A DNA stretch of 34,725 bases from an uncultured Mycoplasmatota bacterium (GCA_947569245.1 CANORV010000010.1:1-34725); one strand, 5' to 3'. Numbered from the stretch's first letter, positions 1 to 8,137 are shown. Translations and numbers: made by a program. Notes: generated from the sequence alone by a model not told the origin.

Positions 1-2
1 TT

Positions 3-62
3 AGTGGTGCTAATGGCTCAGCAGTTGTGGACCTTGGTTTCCGAGTTGTCTTAGCGCCATAG
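3..62 (+). CDS. C-terminus of a DGR target protein (FGE-sulfatase / C-type lectin fold), partial
   Basis: Only the last 19 codons and the TAG stop are in the window; the frame opens at base 3 and the gene starts upstream. The residues end in LGFRVVLAP. A terminal GFR-V-L signature is typical of formylglycine-generating-enzyme-like (C-type lectin fold) proteins, the commonest targets of diversity-generating retroelements. The accessory genes and reverse transcriptase that follow support this reading. In such targets the variable repeat lies immediately before or over this C-terminus, so most or all of it is probably outside the window. The amino-acid signature is seen directly; the target role is inferred from context. 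Confidence 0.7.
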   Translation, partial: SGANGSAVVDLGFRVVLAP

Positions 63-141
63 GCACAAATTACCCTTTTTCTAACGTAAAAATATTTGAA
101 TGTAGCAACTATGATTTTCCAAAGCAATATGTGATATGAGT

Positions 142-179
142 CAAGCTTGCTACCCACCTTTTTTAGGGTAGCAAGCTTG
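142..179 (+). repeat. perfect 14-bp inverted repeat downstream of the DGR target gene
   Basis: Bases 142-155 (CAAGCTTGCTACCC) and 166-179 are exact reverse complements around a 10-base loop. There is no clear T-tract after the right arm, so this is a poor intrinsic terminator. In the Bordetella phage DGR a DNA hairpin just downstream of the variable repeat promotes target recognition. This one lies 80 bp after the target stop codon and could play that part, or end target transcription. Confidence 0.75.
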
Positions 180-218
180 TTCGACTTTTATAGATGTAGT
201 ACTGAAAGGAATATAACA

Positions 219-599
219 ATGAGTAAAATTTATGATAAATATTTAGAACTTAAGAAAAAAGATGATACAAAAATGTACTTGTTTCGTGTTGGAAACTTCT
301 ATATTTTTCTTAATGAAGATGCACATAAGATAAATGAATATATGGTTCTAAAATTAACTTACTTTGCCCGTGATGTAGAAAAATGTGGCTTTCCTATACA
401 AAGTCTTGAAAATTATCAAAGGATTTTCGAAAAGCAAAATCTAAATGTTGAAATTATAGAAAATAATGAAATAAAGACAGATGAAGAAAAAGTAAATAAT
501 ATCATAAAACGATTAAATAAAATCAACATAGATGAAATAACACCACTTAATGCAATTATAGAACTTGCAAAACTAAAGGAGATAATAAATGGAAAATAA
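219..599 (+). CDS. Stand-alone MutS N-terminal-domain-like protein, DGR accessory (MSL type)
   Basis: This 126-residue protein resembles only domain I of MutS, the mismatch-contacting domain: an opening Y-x3-LKKK-x-D segment, then FRVGNFYIFLNEDA near residues 23-36, where MutS has its F-x-E-like loop. No clamp or ATPase domain follows, so it cannot act as a complete MutS. MutS-like small proteins are a known accessory class in DGRs beside Avd and HRDC proteins. The start at 219 is chosen because AAAGGA lies 8 bases upstream; an earlier in-frame ATG at 147 sits inside the hairpin and lacks a ribosome binding site. Its last 11 bases overlap the avd start, implying coupled translation. The exact role in DGR mutagenesis is unknown. 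Confidence 0.7.
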   Translation: MSKIYDKYLELKKKDDTKMYLFRVGNFYIFLNEDAHKINEYMVLKLTYFARDVEKCGFPIQSLENYQRIFEKQNLNVEIIENNEIKTDEEKVNNIIKRLNKINIDEITPLNAIIELAKLKEIINGK

Positions 600-1005
600 A
601 ATAATTGAAGAAGGAAAAATTGTATTAAAAAAGAAAAAAGAAAAGAAAAAAGATGAAATCGAAAGCTTGTTAATATATGGCAAATATTTGGATTTAATAT
701 CATACACAGAAATGATACTAAAAAAATATCCAAAGTGTGAAAGATTTGCATTAGCCAGCAGTATAAAAAAAACTACATACGAAGGCATGGAATGTGTAAT
801 ATATGGACACAAATACTATGATAAAACAAGAAAATTGGAACCATTAAACTAACTTGATGTAAAACTAAAAATGATTAAAGTATTAATTCGAGGTTCATAT
901 AAGGCCAATTATATAACAGTTCAAAACTATAGAGCCTGGAGTAATAAACTTACTAACGTTGGCAATTTGCTTGGTGGGTGGATTAATGCATGCCTAAAAC
1001 AATAA
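589..1005 (+). pseudogene. avd: Avd-like DGR accessory protein, interrupted by an in-frame TAA at codon 88
   Basis: Avd is a four-helix-bundle protein that binds the DGR reverse transcriptase and template RNA. Codons 1-87 carry its usual first half, including KYPKCERFALASSIK near residues 45-59. Codon 88 (850-852) is TAA. Reading on in the same frame with no indel gives the expected second half: LD-x-KLK, R-SY, an NYRAWSNKL helix and the diagnostic GNLLGGWINAC, to a TAA at 1003-1005. The full frame is 138 codons, normal for the family. One base change from AAA or CAA would make the stop. The gene starts inside msl and its end overlaps the RT start by 16 bases. It could be a recent inactivation, a sequencing error, or a suppressed stop; TAA ends other genes here, so general recoding is unlikely. 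Confidence 0.85.
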
Positions 1006-2024
1006 GAAACAAATGGGAAAAGCATTTCACTTTCGATAAATTTGTAGAGGCTCATGAACGAGCAAGAAAGGGGAAGTGTTATAAAAAAGAAGTCTTAGAA
1101 TTTGAAGTAAACTTAGAAACTAATATTTCTAATATGATGAAAAAAATTGAAACAGGAAACTATGAATTTGGTAAATATAGAGAGTTTATTATATATGAAC
1201 CAAAAAAAAGAATAATAAAATCTCTACCATATCAAGATAGAGTTGTACACCAATGGTATGTAGAAGAATTCATTAAACCATATATGATGCCCCGCTTCAT
1301 AGAACATACATATGCATGTTTGCCAGAAAGAGGCGGACACAAAGCTGTTCATGATTTACAAAAAATGATGCGTATTATGAAACGAAACTGTGGTGGAAGT
1401 TATTATGTATTGAAATGTGATATAGCAGGCTATTTTTACAATATAAATAAAAAAATCTTATATGAAATAATGAAAAAGAAAATAAACGATCAAAAACTAC
1501 TTGAATTTACAAAAAAAATAATTTATGATGAAGAAGGAGAAAGGGGAATACCAATTGGTAATTATACCTCTCAGCTTTTTGCCAATATTTATTTAAATGA
1601 ACTAGACCAATATGCAAAAAATGTCTTGAAAATAAAATTTTATTTAAGATATATGGATGACTTCATTATTCTATGTAAAAATAAAGAAGAAGCTAAAAAA
1701 TATTTTTATATCTTAAAAGAATTTGTTGAAAAAAAACTCGATTTAAAATTCAATCAGAAAAGTAAATATTATCCTAGTCATTTAGGAATTGACTTTTGTG
1801 GATACATTACATATGAGATTAATAGAAGATTAAGAAAAAGAGGTAAAAGGAACATGCTAAAAAAGATTAAACAATGGAATAAAGAATATCGAAATGATAC
1901 ATTGGATTTAAAAATAGTTCAAGAAAGCTGGAACTCCTGGTTAGGACATATTAGCCATGCAAGTTGTTATAATTTAATGAAACGATATAGAGAAAAGTTT
2001 GAGTTTAAAGATTTGATAGATTAA
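990..2024 (+). CDS. DGR-type reverse transcriptase
   Basis: A 344-residue reverse transcriptase with palm motifs in order: motif A CDIAGYFYNI (Asp near 144), motif B IGNYTSQLFANIYLNELD (189-206), and catalytic YMDD (221-224). The IGNxxSQ form of motif B, in place of the QGxxxS of retrons and group II introns, is characteristic of DGR enzymes, which copy a template repeat with adenine-specific errors into a variable repeat. No maturase or endonuclease domain follows; a short basic thumb ends the protein. The ATG lies inside the end of avd. No separate strong ribosome binding site is seen, so translation is probably coupled to the upstream frame; the premature stop in avd could therefore lower RT expression. 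All catalytic residues are present. Confidence 0.93.
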   Translation: MPKTIRNKWEKHFTFDKFVEAHERARKGKCYKKEVLEFEVNLETNISNMMKKIETGNYEFGKYREFIIYEPKKRIIKSLPYQDRVVHQWYVEEFIKPYMMPRFIEHTYACLPERGGHKAVHDLQKMMRIMKRNCGGSYYVLKCDIAGYFYNINKKILYEIMKKKINDQKLLEFTKKIIYDEEGERGIPIGNYTSQLFANIYLNELDQYAKNVLKIKFYLRYMDDFIILCKNKEEAKKYFYILKEFVEKKLDLKFNQKSKYYPSHLGIDFCGYITYEINRRLRKRGKRNMLKKIKQWNKEYRNDTLDLKIVQESWNSWLGHISHASCYNLMKRYREKFEFKDLID

Positions 2025-2059
2025 AGTAGAAAAATATTAAAAGTGAAAGGTAACAAGAT

Positions 2060-2458
2060 ATGAAAAAAATCATGTATTTAAATCTATTTATAGTATTACT
2101 AGTTATGATAACAGGTTGTAGAGGCAATGATATGTACGATAAAGAAGATATAACAATGACTATAAAAAATGGGACATTAACAAATAAAAGTGCAACAATT
2201 ATAATTACCGATTTTAGTAAACAAAATAATAGTTATGGTTTATGGTTTAGAATAGATAAAAAAGAAAACAATAAATGGAAAGAACTAAAGGCAAAGGAAA
2301 ATTGGATTAACACACCAGCATACTATGTTGATGAAAATAATAAACTAGAATTAGAACATAATTGGCAACATATTTATGGCAAACTTCCAAATGGAGAATA
2401 TCGAATAATAAAAGAGGTTAATGGTAAATATATATCAGCAGAATTTACAATTAGTTAG
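2060..2458 (+). CDS. Small lipoprotein with a bacterial Ig-like domain
   Basis: This 132-residue protein begins with a lipoprotein signal: MKK, a hydrophobic stretch, and a lipobox ending ITGC with the lipidated Cys at 20. The rest is beta-rich (ITMTIKNGTLTNKSATIII, then YGLWFRIDKK and a GKLPNGEYRIIKEV edge) and resembles the bacterial immunoglobulin-like domains in small Bacillota lipoproteins. The ribosome binding site is AAAGG before the ATG. It starts 35 bp after the reverse transcriptase with no visible terminator, so read-through from the DGR is possible, but nothing in the protein suggests a DGR function. Its ligand or role is unknown. Confidence 0.65.
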   Translation: MKKIMYLNLFIVLLVMITGCRGNDMYDKEDITMTIKNGTLTNKSATIIITDFSKQNNSYGLWFRIDKKENNKWKELKAKENWINTPAYYVDENNKLELEHNWQHIYGKLPNGEYRIIKEVNGKYISAEFTIS

Positions 2459-2524
2459 TATCTAAAATTTTATAAGAAAATCCTTATTTTTATTTAAATA
2501 GAATAACATTTGGAGGTGATTTCT

Positions 2525-3022
2525 ATGTTAAAAAGTAACAAAATAAACCAAATAATAAAGTATGGATGCATAATATTCATTTTGATTTTTCTTCCACTAA
2601 TTTTTTTAGAAGTAAAAACAGAATGTTATGAAATATATCTAGATAAAAATAATCAAACGAATAAAGTAATGTATAGAGTAAATGGCATTTTAACGAAAAG
2701 TTTTTGGCATAATACATTTTACTTAAATGTAGATTTTGATAATCCTGATAATCACAGAACTGTTGGTATATTCATTCTAAAGGACAAAGAATTAAAATTT
2801 TTAGAGGCACATAGTAGAGGAGAATATAAAGGCCTTGTAACTGAAAGTGGCTATTCTGTAACAAATGAATTACTAAGAGCAATAGAAAAAAGAAATAAGG
2901 GAAATATGATAAATAAAATGCTAAAAAATAAAGATAACTTGTATATATGTGTTTCACAAAATTATGATGCAGAAAATGTAAAAATTGAAGAATGTAATAA
3001 AATAATACTAATAAAAAATTAA
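2525..3022 (+). CDS. Membrane-anchored protein of unknown function
   Basis: I do not recognise this 165-residue protein. The start at 2525 is supported by a strong GGAGGTGAT 4 bases upstream. Residues about 14-31 form one hydrophobic segment (IIFILIFLPLIFLEV), so the protein is anchored or exported, with a soluble outer domain of about 130 residues. The segment around YRVNGILTKSFWHNTFYLNVDFDN suggests beta-strands; the C-terminal third is lysine- and asparagine-rich. No lipobox Cys is seen. It follows the lipoprotein gene in the same direction after 66 bp and may be coexpressed with it. Confidence 0.55.
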   Translation: MLKSNKINQIIKYGCIIFILIFLPLIFLEVKTECYEIYLDKNNQTNKVMYRVNGILTKSFWHNTFYLNVDFDNPDNHRTVGIFILKDKELKFLEAHSRGEYKGLVTESGYSVTNELLRAIEKRNKGNMINKMLKNKDNLYICVSQNYDAENVKIEECNKIILIKN

Positions 3023-3056
3023 AAAATAACTTTAATATTTTAAAAGCTTATATTTC

Positions 3057-3092
3057 ATTCTGGCAATATTAATTATAATTATTTGCCAGAAT
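3057..3092. repeat. 10-bp perfect inverted repeat in the intergenic region
   Basis: ATTCTGGCAA at 3057-3066 pairs exactly with TTGCCAGAAT at 3083-3092 around a 16-base AT-rich loop. It lies 30 bp before the cwlD-like start. Neither strand has a downstream T-run, so it could be an operator, a 5'-leader structure or a weak terminator. Confidence 0.5.
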
Positions 3093-3121
3093 AAAAACAT
3101 ATACTTAATCAGGTGATAATT

Positions 3122-3784
3122 ATGCCATACAAAAAGTATATGTTTTTTATTTTGTTAACATTTATCATATCATTAGCCATTTTTTCTAAAACAAATGCTA
3201 TGATAAATGAGTTGCCATTACTAGGAAGAATAGTATTCGTAGATCCTGGCCATGGAGGCCGTGATCCTGGTACTATGTACAAAAATTTAATGGAAAAAGA
3301 TATAGTTTTAGATATATCCTTAAAACTACGAGATACCTTAATGGAAAAAGGTGCCATTGTTTATATGACAAGAGATGAAGACGAAGATTTATCTAGTAGA
3401 TGGGATGAAAGAAAGAAAAGAGGAGACCTATACAGAAGACTTTTAATGTATAAAGATGTACCAACTGAGGTTTACTTATCAATTCATATTAATAATGATA
3501 ATGAATCCAGTAGTCATGGAGCTGAAGTTTTATATCATCCAATTAACAAAGAAAATGAAAGACTTGCCAAAATCCTAATGAAAAACTTTGAAAACGATTT
3601 AAAAACATCAAGAGTAATAAAAAAGACAGATCTTTATATGTATAGAAACACAACAATACCAGGAGTTTTGATAGAATGTGGTTTTTTATCAAATAGTAAT
3701 GAGAGATATTTACTTCAAAGAGAATCATATCAAAAAAAACTAGCTAGCTCTATTACGAATAGTGTAATAGAATTCTTTAACTAG
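3122..3784 (+). CDS. cwlD: N-acetylmuramoyl-L-alanine amidase, CwlD-like (Amidase_3)
   Basis: This zinc amidase cleaves the bond between N-acetylmuramic acid and the stem peptide; CwlD relatives act on spore cortex. All metal and catalytic positions are present: VDPGHGG (His44), Glu58 in MEKD, SIHIN (His122) and ECGFLSN (Glu185). Residues 7-26 are hydrophobic and act as a signal or anchor, so it works outside the membrane. Total length is 220 residues, close to CwlD (about 237). The start at 3122 is preferred because AGGTGAT lies just upstream; a GTG nine bases earlier is part of that site. Its stop overlaps tail-to-tail with the convergent SpoIID-like gene by 8 bases. The gene symbol rests on the HIN and ECGFLSN features and the sporulation-type neighbour. 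Confidence 0.82.
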   Translation: MPYKKYMFFILLTFIISLAIFSKTNAMINELPLLGRIVFVDPGHGGRDPGTMYKNLMEKDIVLDISLKLRDTLMEKGAIVYMTRDEDEDLSSRWDERKKRGDLYRRLLMYKDVPTEVYLSIHINNDNESSSHGAEVLYHPINKENERLAKILMKNFENDLKTSRVIKKTDLYMYRNTTIPGVLIECGFLSNSNERYLLQRESYQKKLASSITNSVIEFFN

Positions 3785-4898
3785 TTTCTCTATCAATATA
3801 AGTATTTGGAAAGTAATGCTCTAATATTTGTTTATAATTATATCCTTGTTTTGCCATACCATTAGCCCCGTACTTGCTAAGACCAAGACCATGTCCAAAA
3901 CCACGAACAGTAAATAAAGTATCATCATCATGTACCTCAACACTATAATCATTTGAAGGAAGACCAAGTTTGCTACCTAAGATAAATCCATCAAAAACTT
4001 TATCGTTGAATTTTATATATTTAACTCTACTACCCTCTGTTCTAGAAAGAATCTCAACTTTTGTTGAAGAATCAATTTTCATATTAAGTAGCTTAGATAA
4101 ATACTCATTTGAAACGCGTCTTTTATTAAGATAATTAGGACTTGATAAATCCCAAACACTAGAAACAGAAATTAAATATGGATAAGAAAGTTTTAAAACA
4201 TTTTTAGAATTTTCTGTTTTACCATTATTAGTTAAGTGATAATATGCATCAATAAGCTCTCCATCATACTTTAGAACCTGTCCCTTAGTTGAATCAATAG
4301 CTAATTTTACCTTCTCTTTATAACTATCATATTTATCCGCCCAAAGCAGCTTTAAGTAATGGTGATCTCTAAATATCTGTGTCTCGTTATAGTCCTTTAA
4401 TTCCTTTCTTTTTTTAATTTGTCTCATAGCATAAGTTCTTGCTATAACAGCTTGAGCCTTCATTGCTTCTATATTAAAAACACCAGGCATTTCACCACCA
4501 ACAATACCAAAAACATAATCTTCAAGCTTCATTCTCTCAATAATACCACTACTACGATTTAAATCAACTAACTTTATACTTGGATAATCATCGACATCAA
4601 GAATCTCTATATCTTCTAAAACATTATCTTTTAAATAACTGATAAAATCATACTTTTTTTCGTTATTATTAGAATTTTTCAATGTCAAACTAGCAACAAC
4701 TCGTTTATCAACAACCAAATAAATTTTATTACCGTCAAATTTAACACCACTCGTATTGATATAATTTATAATTCTCTGATAAATATTATCTGAACTATTT
4801 TTTATTTCTAAATCATTACTAAACTCATAAGTATTATTCATATATAAATAAAGAACTTCCTGATTATTATCAAAAACCACTACATGCTTATAAAACAT
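3777..4898 (-). CDS. SpoIID/LytB-domain protein (peptidoglycan lytic enzyme-like), copy A
   Basis: This 373-residue protein carries a C-terminal SpoIID domain: LEDYVFGIVGGEMPGVFNIEAMKAQAV-type opening near 130-155, a YHLTNNGKTEN segment, and the closing GFGHGLGLSKYGANGMA. SpoIID is the lytic transglycosylase of the engulfment machinery in endospore formers. No clear N-terminal signal or membrane segment is visible, unlike classical SpoIID, and the first 120 residues are a lineage-specific domain shared with the paralogue at 11419-12801. The start at 4898 follows AGGTGAT; earlier in-frame GTG and ATG codons overlap that site. It converges on cwlD, an apt neighbour for cortex or septum hydrolysis. 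Confidence 0.85.
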   Translation of the reverse strand: MFYKHVVVFDNNQEVLYLYMNNTYEFSNDLEIKNSSDNIYQRIINYINTSGVKFDGNKIYLVVDKRVVASLTLKNSNNNEKKYDFISYLKDNVLEDIEILDVDDYPSIKLVDLNRSSGIIERMKLEDYVFGIVGGEMPGVFNIEAMKAQAVIARTYAMRQIKKRKELKDYNETQIFRDHHYLKLLWADKYDSYKEKVKLAIDSTKGQVLKYDGELIDAYYHLTNNGKTENSKNVLKLSYPYLISVSSVWDLSSPNYLNKRRVSNEYLSKLLNMKIDSSTKVEILSRTEGSRVKYIKFNDKVFDGFILGSKLGLPSNDYSVEVHDDDTLFTVRGFGHGLGLSKYGANGMAKQGYNYKQILEHYFPNTYIDRETS

Positions 4899-4953
4899 TT
4901 TCATCACCTAGTAGTATTATGTTATAGTTTTTATTTTTCAATACAAAAAAGAA

Positions 4954-5931
4954 TTAAAATTCAAAATATTTTAATTCCCTCATAATATCACAATCTCTTC
5001 CTGTTACATAAGAATTATTCTTAATAACACTTTTTAAATCAATATCTTTATTATCGTAAAAATATTCATTAATTTTATTAATTATCCAAACAGTCTTTAT
5101 AATACTATCTTGATATAAATCAATTAAGGATAAATTACTAACTATTTTTTTATCAGTAGGATTACACCACTTTTTATGATCGAGATTTAAATAATCACTC
5201 TTTAAATCTACCTTTTGATTATAAGACAATATATCAAGTTTTAAGTATTTTCTTGTCTTAAATAAATCTAAAAATCTATAAAAATTAACTTTTATAGCAA
5301 AAGGATCATATCTAATTTCCCTATAAAAAAATCTCATATTACTAATTGCTTGTTTATATATTTTACTCATATTATTAATATTAAATACTTGCTTGTATGA
5401 AAAATCAATTATATCATTAAGTTTATCATTAAAACTACATGTTTCAAAAAAATCATAACATTTAAATTTAACAGGATTTATATTTTCTCGTGTTAAAATT
5501 AGATAATTATCAAAATAAGTTTCTAATCTTCCATGTAAATGATTATACTTGTATGTTTTTCTATCATCTCTTTTAAAGACACCTGTTTTATATATAACAT
5601 ATGGATGCATTGTACTATCAAGTACATAATGTGAAAGCATTCCATATAAATAAGCCATTACTGAAGAATCATCGTAATATTTTTTCAATTTTATATAATG
5701 GATTAAAGTTTCAAAAAAATTGTATACTTCATGTTGATGAAAATAGTGACCAAAATCACGTATTTTTTTTCCTTTTTTTAAATTAGTAATATTATAAAAA
5801 AATAGTACATCCATGTTTTGAGCTGTTGTTTTTAAAAAATTCTTTTTATAACAAAGAAAGTTTTTAGTCTTAGAATCTAACTTTTCATAAACATCCATTA
5901 TAAAATAAGCATGAGTAATAGTACTAGCCAT
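4954..5931 (-). CDS. Zinc-dependent phospholipase C family protein
   Basis: The 325-residue product opens with MASTITHAYFI and carries a spread of histidines typical of the Zn_dep_PLPC fold: THA near residue 6, GHYFHQHEV, YLYGMLSHYVLDSTMHPY and NHLHGRLE, which together can bind a trinuclear zinc site. Clostridial alpha-toxin shares this fold, but this branch lacks a secretion signal and is a common housekeeping-type protein in Bacillota, so toxin activity should not be assumed. The C-terminal half is not recognised. AAAGGA stands 8-9 bases before the ATG, with TATAAT-like sequence just upstream on the minus strand. It is divergent from the Abi_2 gene. Confidence 0.8.
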   Translation of the reverse strand: MASTITHAYFIMDVYEKLDSKTKNFLCYKKNFLKTTAQNMDVLFFYNITNLKKGKKIRDFGHYFHQHEVYNFFETLIHYIKLKKYYDDSSVMAYLYGMLSHYVLDSTMHPYVIYKTGVFKRDDRKTYKYNHLHGRLETYFDNYLILTRENINPVKFKCYDFFETCSFNDKLNDIIDFSYKQVFNINNMSKIYKQAISNMRFFYREIRYDPFAIKVNFYRFLDLFKTRKYLKLDILSYNQKVDLKSDYLNLDHKKWCNPTDKKIVSNLSLIDLYQDSIIKTVWIINKINEYFYDNKDIDLKSVIKNNSYVTGRDCDIMRELKYFEF

Positions 5932-6006
5932 AATATCAATCCTTTATTATAAAAGTATAACATATTTTTTCATAAATTTTTCATATAAATTACACAATAA
6001 TTATGA

Positions 6007-6026
6007 TATAATTATAATCAGGTGAG
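6007..6026 (+). promoter_or_regulatory. -10 element and ribosome binding site of the abi-htrA operon
   Basis: Two abutting TATAAT hexamers (6007-6012 and 6013-6018) precede AGGTGAG at 6020-6026 and the ATG at 6030. The transcript leader must be very short. No good -35 hexamer was seen at the standard distance. Confidence 0.5.
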
Positions 6027-6029
6027 AAC

Positions 6030-6977
6030 ATGGAAAATAAAAAGTTTAAAAACCTAGATGAACAAATTTCCATTTTACGTTATAAGGGTTTAGTTATTAA
6101 TGATGAAGAATATGCTAAAAAGGTTCTTTTAAGAGAAAATTACTTCTTTATTAATGGATATCGACACATATTTATGAAGTCAGCAAATAACAAGGTTTTT
6201 ATTGAAGGTACAACGTTTGAAGAGTTATATAGTTTGTTTCTTTTTGATAGAACATTTAGAAATATCATTTTTAAGAACCTTCTTATTATTGAAAATAACA
6301 TGAAATCAATTATATCGTATCAATTATCTAAAAAATATGGATATAAGGAAAGTGAATATCTAAAACCAAAAAACTTTACTAAAGATCCTGCAAAGTCACG
6401 GCAAGTTAATGATTTGATTAAGAAGATGAAAAGGCAGGTTAGGGTAAACGGTTGTCAACATGCTGCAACTGTCCATTATATAACTAATTATGGGTATATT
6501 CCATTATGGGTTATGGTAAAGGTTTTGTCTTTTGGAATAGTAAGTGAATTATTTTCCGTATTGAAACACGAAGATCAAAAGGAAATTGCTGATATCTATG
6601 AGGTAGAAGTAGATGATTTGATAATGTATTTACCTATTTTAGCAAATTATCGTAATTTGTGTGCTCACGAAGATATTGTCTATGAAAATAAGACTCAAAG
6701 ATGTATAGACAATACAATTTATCATCAATTATTAAAAATAGATAAAATGGATGATGAATATATTTATGGGAAAAATGATTTATTTGCTTTAATAATAATT
6801 ATAAGACAGTTATTGAGTAATCAGGAGGTATCTAATCTTACTGAGGAAATAAATCATGCTATATCAAATTTAGAATATAATCTAAAAACAATCCCTATAC
6901 TTAAAGTATTAGATCGTATGGGGTTTCCAGAAAACTGGAAAGATATTGAACGTATAAAGAAAAGGACTGATGAATAA
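6030..6977 (+). CDS. Abi_2 (AbiD/AbiF-like) HEPN abortive-infection protein
   Basis: This 315-residue protein matches the Abi_2 family: N-terminal LDEQISILRYKGLVI, ENYFFINGYRHIF (37-48), an FDRTFRNII helix (72-80), YGYIPLWVMVKVLSFG (154-169), and the HEPN motif YRNLCAHE with Arg208 and His213 in the R-x4-H spacing of HEPN ribonucleases. Lactococcal AbiD and AbiF abort phage infection; the domain is thought to be an RNase. The gene starts after a short leader and its stop overlaps the first base of the htrA start, so the two are co-translated. Pairing with HtrA may be chance or may let proteolysis gate the toxin. Confidence 0.87.
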   Translation: MENKKFKNLDEQISILRYKGLVINDEEYAKKVLLRENYFFINGYRHIFMKSANNKVFIEGTTFEELYSLFLFDRTFRNIIFKNLLIIENNMKSIISYQLSKKYGYKESEYLKPKNFTKDPAKSRQVNDLIKKMKRQVRVNGCQHAATVHYITNYGYIPLWVMVKVLSFGIVSELFSVLKHEDQKEIADIYEVEVDDLIMYLPILANYRNLCAHEDIVYENKTQRCIDNTIYHQLLKIDKMDDEYIYGKNDLFALIIIIRQLLSNQEVSNLTEEINHAISNLEYNLKTIPILKVLDRMGFPENWKDIERIKKRTDE

Positions 6978-8092
6978 TGAGAGAAAAATTTTTAACTATA
7001 TCAATTGTTTTTTTAGCTTTTATTGGTGGTGGAGCATTTTGCCATTACGTATTAGATCAAGGAAATGGAAATACTATTACAACAATTAAGAATAGTAGTA
7101 CCCCAACAAATAATGGTGTTATTAAATGTGATAGTAAAATAACTATTGATGAAACTGGAATTTCAGCAGCAGTAGGAAAAATATACGAATCTGTAGTTAC
7201 AATTCAAAACTATAAGAATAATCGACTATCTTCATCTGGTAGTGGTTTTATCTACAAAAAAGACGATAAATATGCTTATGTTATGACAAATCACCACGTT
7301 GTAAATGGTGCAACTAAGCTTTTAATTACTTTATCTGATGATACTCAAGTAGAAGGTGAGTATTTAGGAAGTGATCAATATTTAGATTTAGCTTCTGTAA
7401 AAATTCCAAGTGCTAATGTAAAGCAAGTAGCAACTATCGGTTGTAGTGAAAATGTTAATTTAGGTGATACAGTATTTACTGTTGGAACACCTGTTGGATA
7501 TGAATATCGTGGAACAGTAACTAGAGGAACACTATCTGGTAAAAATAGAATGGTATCTGTTGATGTTAGTAGCAGTGATGATTGGATTATGAAAGTTCTT
7601 CAAATAGATGCTGCAATTAATCCTGGAAATAGTGGAGGACCACTTGTAAATGTCAATGGTGAAGTAATTGGGATAAATTCTTTGAAATTAGTAGAAGATG
7701 AAATAGAAGGTATGGGGTTTGCTATTCCTATTGAAGATGCTATGAATTATATTGATACTTTAGAAAATGGTAAGAAAATAGAAAGACCATTAATTGGTAT
7801 TAGTATGTTAAATGTAAGTCAAACATATCAGTTATTACAACAAGGAATAAAATTAGATGAAGAAATAGAGGAGGGAGTTGTAGTAATTTCAACAACCGAA
7901 GGTAGCGGAGCAGAAAAAGCTGGACTTAAAAAAGGTGATGTTATTCTGCAAATAGGAAGTGCAAAGGTTAAAAATTCGGCATATATGAAATATGAATTAT
8001 ATAAATATAATGTTGGGGATACTGTAGAGGTAACATATATTAGAGATAATAAAGCACATACAGCTAAAATAACCTTGACAAAGGCAAATTAA
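6977..8092 (+). CDS. htrA: HtrA/DegP-like membrane-anchored serine protease with PDZ domain
   Basis: The product is 371 residues: a membrane anchor (residues 6-24), a low-complexity linker, a trypsin-like domain and one PDZ domain. The triad is visible as TNHHVV (His107), YLDLAS (Asp137) and PGNSGGPL (Ser219). The PDZ domain (about 265-368) includes LIGISMLNV and AGLKKGDVILQIG. HtrA proteases degrade or refold damaged exported proteins. It lacks the second PDZ domain of DegP and matches Gram-positive HtrA in layout. Its ATG overlaps the abi stop, and a strong terminator follows. Confidence 0.93.
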   Translation: MREKFLTISIVFLAFIGGGAFCHYVLDQGNGNTITTIKNSSTPTNNGVIKCDSKITIDETGISAAVGKIYESVVTIQNYKNNRLSSSGSGFIYKKDDKYAYVMTNHHVVNGATKLLITLSDDTQVEGEYLGSDQYLDLASVKIPSANVKQVATIGCSENVNLGDTVFTVGTPVGYEYRGTVTRGTLSGKNRMVSVDVSSSDDWIMKVLQIDAAINPGNSGGPLVNVNGEVIGINSLKLVEDEIEGMGFAIPIEDAMNYIDTLENGKKIERPLIGISMLNVSQTYQLLQQGIKLDEEIEEGVVVISTTEGSGAEKAGLKKGDVILQIGSAKVKNSAYMKYELYKYNVGDTVEVTYIRDNKAHTAKITLTKAN

Positions 8093-8098
8093 GTAACT

Positions 8099-8137
8099 AA
8101 AAAGGATTTTTTCTAAACTGAAAGAATCCTTTTTTTC
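8099..8137 (+). terminator. intrinsic terminator after htrA
   Basis: AAAAAGGATT (8099-8108) pairs with AATCCTTTTT (8125-8134), and the T-run continues to 8137. The A-rich left arm may let it work for the convergent gene as well. Confidence 0.85.

Noticed and set aside
853-1005. A-rich stretch before the RT considered as the DGR template repeat
   Set aside because: It translates in frame with the preceding gene into the conserved C-terminal half of Avd, and does not match the target's 3' end at non-A positions.
990-2024. Reverse transcriptase considered as a retron or group II intron enzyme
   Set aside because: Motif B is IGNYTSQ, not QGxxxS; no maturase/endonuclease domain or retron ncRNA was seen; msl and avd adjoin it.
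3057-3092. Inverted repeat considered as an intrinsic terminator
   Set aside because: No T-run follows either arm in either direction; kept only as an inverted repeat.
4954-5931. PLC-family protein considered as a secreted toxin
   Set aside because: No signal peptide is visible, and this branch is a widespread non-toxin family in Bacillota.
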